10,547 nucleotides of DNA from an uncultured Collinsella sp. (GTDB lineage: Bacteria > Actinomycetota > Coriobacteriia > Coriobacteriales > Coriobacteriaceae), in the NCBI GenBank assembly GCA_900751695.1, contig CAADSS010000089.1, positions 1 through 10,547 of the forward strand, in the 5' to 3' direction. A model generated the notes under the pieces. That model was not told where the DNA came from. It searched no databases and worked only from the letters and a program-made list of their open reading frames with translations. The position numbers and the translations under genes were made by a program. Shown piece after piece: positions 7,653 through 10,547 of this stretch (positions are counted from its first letter, which is position 1; each line of letters opens with the position of its first letter).

Positions 7653-7685
7653 AAAAAAGAAGCGGGGCCGAAACCCCACTTCTTT
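7653..7685 (-). terminator. Intrinsic terminator in the 5' leader of the rimP-nusA-infB operon
   Basis: On the minus strand AAAGAAGTGGGG (7685-7674) pairs with CCCCGCTTCTTT (7667-7656): 12 pairs including one T-G wobble, a six-base TTTCGG loop, and a run of six T from 7658 to 7653. Read on the plus strand, the wobble becomes a C-A mismatch and the tail is only TTTCAATT, so the structure is built for minus-strand transcription. It lies about 20 nt upstream of the rimP ATG and downstream of the predicted promoter, so it would act as an attenuator of the operon. Read-through transcripts from leuS would also meet it, but leuS already has its own terminator. Confidence 0.85.
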
Positions 7686-7688
7686 CAA

Positions 7689-7700
7689 TTACAACTTCAT
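7689..7700 (-). other. Three-codon reading frame (ATG AAG TTG TAA) in the leader
   Basis: Minus-strand ATG at 7700-7698, AAG, TTG, then TAA at 7691-7689, encoding Met-Lys-Leu. The ATG would lie only about 2-4 nt after the predicted transcription start, so it would be essentially leaderless. The stop is 3 nt before the 5' arm of the leader terminator. A frame this short occurs easily by chance; it is listed because of where it falls. No Shine-Dalgarno can precede it if the predicted start site is right. Confidence 0.2.
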
Positions 7701-7711
7701 TTGCAAGCAAA
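7700..7711. repeat. Perfect inverted repeat TTTGC-AA-GCAAA at the predicted transcription start
   Basis: Twelve bases with 5-bp arms and a 2-base centre. It abuts the -10 element and covers the expected +1, a typical place for an operator that blocks promoter clearance. Short palindromes also occur by chance in AT-richer DNA, and no protein family is suggested by the sequence. Confidence 0.4.
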
Positions 7712-7739
7712 CTATACCAATACCTGCACAAACGTGCAA
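7711..7739 (-). promoter_or_regulatory. Sigma-70-type promoter of the rimP operon
   Basis: Minus-strand TTGCAC (7739-7734) as -35, a 17-nt spacer, and TATAGT (7716-7711) as -10, five of six matches to TATAAT. TG at 7719-7718 makes it an extended -10 promoter. The start site would fall near 7704-7702, giving a leader of about 70 nt before rimP. It is the only convincing promoter I find in the 259-bp gap, lies in its AT-richer part, and is correctly oriented between the leuS terminator and rimP. Confidence 0.75.
7725..7738. repeat. Inverted repeat TGCAC-AAAC-GTGCA over the -35 region
   Basis: 5-bp perfect arms with a 4-nt centre, overlapping the -35 hexamer and half the spacer. The position fits an operator for a repressor. 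No known regulator consensus is recognised, and the arms are short, so this is only a candidate site. Confidence 0.4.
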
Positions 7740-7824
7740 CCACAACACAAACCCGCAGGTCAGCGTGAGCACAGGTTCTCCACAAGAAATGGATAATTGG
7801 GTGTTGTCGCAAGTATACATAACC

Positions 7825-7859
7825 AAAAAGGGGGCGACTCCATACGGAATCGTCCCCCC
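7825..7859 (-). terminator. Intrinsic terminator of leuS
   Basis: On the minus strand a GC-rich arm (7859-7845) ending GGGGACGATTCC, a GTAT loop, then GGAGTCGCCCC and a five-T run at 7829-7825. The 12-position stem has one A-C mismatch and one T-G wobble. It begins 32 nt after the leuS TAA. It separates leuS from the rimP operon, whose promoter lies further downstream. Confidence 0.88.
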
Positions 7860-7891
7860 TCGCCTTTTCATGTCAGCTAGGCGCGCAATGC

Positions 7892-10468
7892 TTACTTGAC
7901 CACCAGGTTGACCAGCTTGCCGGGCACGCAGATGGCCTTGACGACCGTCTTGCCGTCGAGCCACTTGGCGACGGCGGCCTCGGCGGCAGCCTGCATATCC
8001 TCATTGGAGGCATCGCGGGCAACGTCGACGCGGCCGCGGACCTTGCCGAGCACCTGGACCACGATCTGCACCGTGTCCTCAACGGACTCGGCCAGGTCGA
8101 AATCGGGCCAGGCGGCGGTGTAGGCGTTGCCCTCGCAGCCGAGCGCCTCGTGCCACAGCTCGTCGGCCCAGAACGGGCAGATGGGGGCAAGGACGCTCAC
8201 GATGTCCTTGGCCACGCCGTAGCACAGCGCCTTGTCGCGGGCGGTACCCTCGGTGGCGTTGAGGTAGGCGCTCGCCGCGTTGACGAGCTCCATGACGGCC
8301 GAGATCGCGGTGTTGAACTGGCCGCGGTCGAAGTCCTCAGTGCACTTGGCGATGGTGCGGTGACGCTCGCGATAGAGCTTCATCGCAACCTCGTCGAGCG
8401 CGGACTTGTCGAAGGCCACGTTGGCGTCACCGGACTGGACGAGCTGCCAAACGATACGCCAGGCGCGCTTGATAAAGCGGTTGGCGCCCTCGACGGCCTT
8501 GGGATCCCAGTCGAAGTCCTTCTCGGGCGGGGCGATAAACAGGATCGCCAAACGCATGGTGTCGGCACCGTAGGGCTCGATGACCGAGCTCGGGGGCACG
8601 ACATTGCCCTTGGACTTGGACATGGTGTCGCCGTTCTCGTCCTTGACCATGCCCTGGCACAGCAGGTTGGTGAAGGGCTCGTCCACGCTCAGCAGGCCAA
8701 GGTCGCGCAGGGCCTTGGTAAAGAAGCGGCTGTAGAGCAGGTGCAGAATAGCGTGCTCGATGCCGCCGATGTAGTTATCGACGGGCATCCAACGGTCTGC
8801 CGCCTCGCGGGAGAAGGGCAGCTCGGTGTTGTGCGGGTCGGTATAGCGCAGGTAATACCAGCTGGAGCAGGTAAAGGTATCCATGGTATCGGTCTCGCGC
8901 TTGGCCGGGCGGCCGCAGACCGGGCAGGTGGTCTCGTAGAAGTCCTTGCACTCGGCAAGGGTTTCGCCGGCGCCCAGGTCCAGGTTCTCGGGCAGCGTCA
9001 CCGGCAGCTGATCCTCGGGAACGGGCACGATACCGCAGTGCTCGCAGTGGATGGCCGGGATGGGGTTGCCCCAATAGCGCTGGCGGCTGATGAGCCAGTC
9101 GCGCAGACGGAACTCGACCTTGCGACGACCGCAGCCCATGGCCTCGAGGTCGGCCACGATCGCAGCCTCGCCCTCGGAGTGCTTGCCGCCGCGCATGCCA
9201 GTGTACTTGCCGGACTGTACGAGCGTACCCTCGGCAGCGTGAGCGCAATCCCAGTCGACGGTCTCGGCATGGAAGGTATCAATGGTCTCGCCGCTGGCCT
9301 CGACGGCAGCGCGATCGTCATCGTCCAGGATGATCGGCACGATCGGCAAGTCGTACTTACGGGCAAACTCAAAGTCGCGCTGGTCGCCGCAGGGAACGGC
9401 CATGACGGCGCCGGTGCCGTAGTCGGCAACGACATAATCGGCAACCCACACGGGGACCTTCTCGCCGTTGACGGGGTTTACCACATAGCGGCCCGTGAAG
9501 GCACCGTGCTTCTCGAGGGTGCCCTGGGCACGCTCGACGGCAGAGATATGCTTGGAGTTCTCGACGATCTTGGTGACGGCCTCCTCGTACTCCGTGCCCT
9601 CGACGAGCTCGTGCAGGCCGGCGTACTCGGGAGCCAGGACAAAGAAGGAGACGCCAAAAAGGGTATCGGCTCGCGTGGTGAAAACGGTGATCTTACCCTC
9701 ATCGCCCTCGATGGGCTCGCCATCCCGGTCGCACAGGGTAAAGTCGACCTCGGCGCCCTCGGAGCGACCGATCCAGTTGGCCTGCATCTGCTTGACGCGC
9801 TCGGGCCAGCCGGGGAGCTTCTCCAGGTCGTCGAGCAGCTCCTGAGAGTACTCGGTAATCTTGTAGTACCACTGCTCAAGGTCGCGCTTCTCGGGCTCGG
9901 TGCCGCAGCGCCAGCACTTACCCTCGGTAACCTGCTCGTTGGCCAGAACGGTCTTGCAGGTGGGGCACCAGTTGACCGGGTTCTTTTTACGGTAGACCAG
10001 GCCCTTTTCCCACATCTTCTCAAAGATCCACTGGCCCCAGCGGTAGTAGTCGGGGCTGCAGGTCTTGACCATGCGATCCAGATCGTAGGAGAAGCCCATG
10101 CGCTTCATCGTGGCGAGCGCCTGGTCCATGTTCTTATACGTCCAGGCGGCAGCCTGCGTGTTGTGCTTGATAGCGGCGTTCTCGGCAGGAAGGCCAAAGG
10201 CATCAAAGCCGATGGGGTGCAGCACATCGTAGCCGCGCATGCGGGCCTGACGGGCCATGGCATCGCCGATGGTGTAGTTGCGCGCGTGGCCCATGTGCAG
10301 GTCGCCCGACGGATACGGGAACATCTCGAGCACGTACTTCTTGGGCTTGCTGTCGTCGGTGTCGACGGCAAAGAGGTTGGAGTCCTCCCAGGCCTTCATC
10401 CACCGGGACTCAATGGCCTGCGCGTCGTAGGCAGGAATCTCGTCCTTATGATCTGTGCAATCGCACAT
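7892..10468 (-). CDS. leuS: Leucyl-tRNA synthetase
   Basis: Class I synthetase that charges tRNA-Leu and edits mischarged products. The protein is 858 residues, normal for bacterial LeuRS. Seen: PYPSGDLHMGHARN, containing the HIGH signature (HMGH, 58-61); first zinc site C168-X2-C171 and C185-X2-C188; CP1 editing domain with TTRADTLFG (264-272) and GTGAVMAVP (351-359) followed by CGDQRD, which keeps Asp362, Arg364 and Asp365; second Cys4 set C475/C478 and C515/C518; DTMSKSKGN (614-622) as the KMSKS loop, with Thr instead of the first Lys but catalytic-position Lys618 kept; then the anticodon-binding helical domain and a C-terminal domain (about 795-858, with VLGKVRGRV). The ATG at 10468 has AAAGGAG (10480-10474) 5 nt before it. 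It is followed by its own terminator, so it is transcribed separately from the rimP cluster. Confidence 0.98.
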   Translation of the reverse strand: MCDCTDHKDEIPAYDAQAIESRWMKAWEDSNLFAVDTDDSKPKKYVLEMFPYPSGDLHMGHARNYTIGDAMARQARMRGYDVLHPIGFDAFGLPAENAAIKHNTQAAAWTYKNMDQALATMKRMGFSYDLDRMVKTCSPDYYRWGQWIFEKMWEKGLVYRKKNPVNWCPTCKTVLANEQVTEGKCWRCGTEPEKRDLEQWYYKITEYSQELLDDLEKLPGWPERVKQMQANWIGRSEGAEVDFTLCDRDGEPIEGDEGKITVFTTRADTLFGVSFFVLAPEYAGLHELVEGTEYEEAVTKIVENSKHISAVERAQGTLEKHGAFTGRYVVNPVNGEKVPVWVADYVVADYGTGAVMAVPCGDQRDFEFARKYDLPIVPIILDDDDRAAVEASGETIDTFHAETVDWDCAHAAEGTLVQSGKYTGMRGGKHSEGEAAIVADLEAMGCGRRKVEFRLRDWLISRQRYWGNPIPAIHCEHCGIVPVPEDQLPVTLPENLDLGAGETLAECKDFYETTCPVCGRPAKRETDTMDTFTCSSWYYLRYTDPHNTELPFSREAADRWMPVDNYIGGIEHAILHLLYSRFFTKALRDLGLLSVDEPFTNLLCQGMVKDENGDTMSKSKGNVVPPSSVIEPYGADTMRLAILFIAPPEKDFDWDPKAVEGANRFIKRAWRIVWQLVQSGDANVAFDKSALDEVAMKLYRERHRTIAKCTEDFDRGQFNTAISAVMELVNAASAYLNATEGTARDKALCYGVAKDIVSVLAPICPFWADELWHEALGCEGNAYTAAWPDFDLAESVEDTVQIVVQVLGKVRGRVDVARDASNEDMQAAAEAAVAKWLDGKTVVKAICVPGKLVNLVVK

Positions 10469-10547
10469 ATCAGCTCCTTTAATCTTAGCTGGGGTCGGTC
10501 GGCTTACCTTTGTTCGCTACTGCGGACAGTCCTGCGCAAGACGAAGA
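10469..10547 (-). promoter_or_regulatory. leuS upstream flank
   Basis: 79 bases to the window edge. They contain the leuS Shine-Dalgarno AAAGGAG (10480-10474) and a small inverted repeat, GGACAGTCC, around 10524-10532. No T-box specifier or AGGGTGGNACCGCG element, no convincing -10/-35 pair and no terminator is visible. All three minus-strand frames are open from the edge for at least nine codons before stopping, so the tail of an upstream gene could be here, but it cannot be assigned. Confidence 0.4.

Noticed and set aside
7776..7796. DnaA-box-like sequences: TTCTCCACA (plus, 7776-7784, one mismatch) and TTATCCATT (minus, 7796-7788, two mismatches)
   Set aside because: Only two imperfect copies, upstream of a housekeeping promoter, with no dnaA, dnaN or origin context. 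Near-matches to a 9-mer are expected by chance.
7633..7812. N-terminal extension of RimP up to an ATG at 7812
   Set aside because: It would translate through the promoter and terminator hairpin, its sequence is not RimP-like, and a strong Shine-Dalgarno marks the ATG at 7632.
10469..10547. T-box or other riboswitch for leuS
   Set aside because: LeuRS genes are often T-box controlled in Gram-positives, but no T-box sequence, specifier loop or terminator is visible in the bases available. More upstream sequence would be needed.
10485..10547. C-terminus of an upstream minus-strand gene (a 20-codon open stretch ending in TAA)
   Set aside because: All three frames stay open for several codons and nothing distinguishes a real protein tail in 60 bases.
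1..10547. CRISPR array, insertion sequence, phage or defence genes, tRNA or rRNA
   Set aside because: No repeated units of suitable length, no transposase or integrase motifs, and no cloverleaf or rRNA signatures were found; all coding space is taken by housekeeping genes.

Overview
This window is a piece of a high-GC bacterial chromosome in which every supported gene lies on the minus strand, so the text below runs from high to low coordinates. It holds leuS, then the conserved transcription/translation cluster rimP-nusA-infB-rbfA-nrnA(DHH)-truB-ribF. The gene content, the GC-rich codon use and the form of the proteins (a mid-length NusA without E. coli-type acidic repeats, a long Ala/Glu- and Arg/Asn/Gly-rich IF2 N-terminus) suggest an actinobacterium. 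My best guess is class Coriobacteriia, Collinsella-like. That placement is inference from general familiarity; nothing in the window proves it.

Layout. Positions 10469-10547 are the leader or upstream flank of leuS, with a good Shine-Dalgarno and no visible T-box. leuS (10468-7892) encodes a full-length leucyl-tRNA synthetase and is followed by a strong intrinsic terminator (7859-7825). The 259-bp gap 7891-7633 is clearly less GC-rich than the genes and is the only real control region. It contains that terminator, then a sigma-70-like promoter with extended -10 (7739-7711) embedded in two small inverted repeats, then a second intrinsic terminator (7685-7653) in the 5' leader, then the rimP Shine-Dalgarno. 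From rimP (7632) to the left edge the genes are packed: rimP/nusA 1 nt apart, nusA/infB 91 nt, infB/rbfA 11 nt, rbfA/nrnA overlapping by 8 nt, nrnA/truB 15 nt, truB/ribF overlapping by 4 nt. ribF runs off the left edge with 228 codons visible.

How the genes work together. RimP and RbfA mature the 30S subunit. IF2 places initiator tRNA on it. NusA controls pausing, termination and antitermination by RNA polymerase. TruB makes Psi55 in tRNA. The DHH phosphoesterase removes the last nanoRNAs of RNA decay (and/or pAp). RibF makes FMN and FAD. LeuS is a separate transcription unit supplying Leu-tRNA.

Most worth a second look: (1) the intrinsic terminator between the promoter and rimP, which would make the whole operon subject to attenuation, plausibly by NusA itself, and would release a roughly 50-nt leader RNA; (2) a three-codon ATG-AAG-TTG-TAA reading frame starting almost at the predicted transcript 5' end and stopping just before that hairpin; (3) a C-terminal CX9CX10CX2H zinc-finger-like tail on NusA, next to a 91-nt gap where many relatives carry ylxR. 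No mobile element, CRISPR array, phage gene, tRNA or rRNA was seen. Most of the window is ordinary housekeeping DNA.
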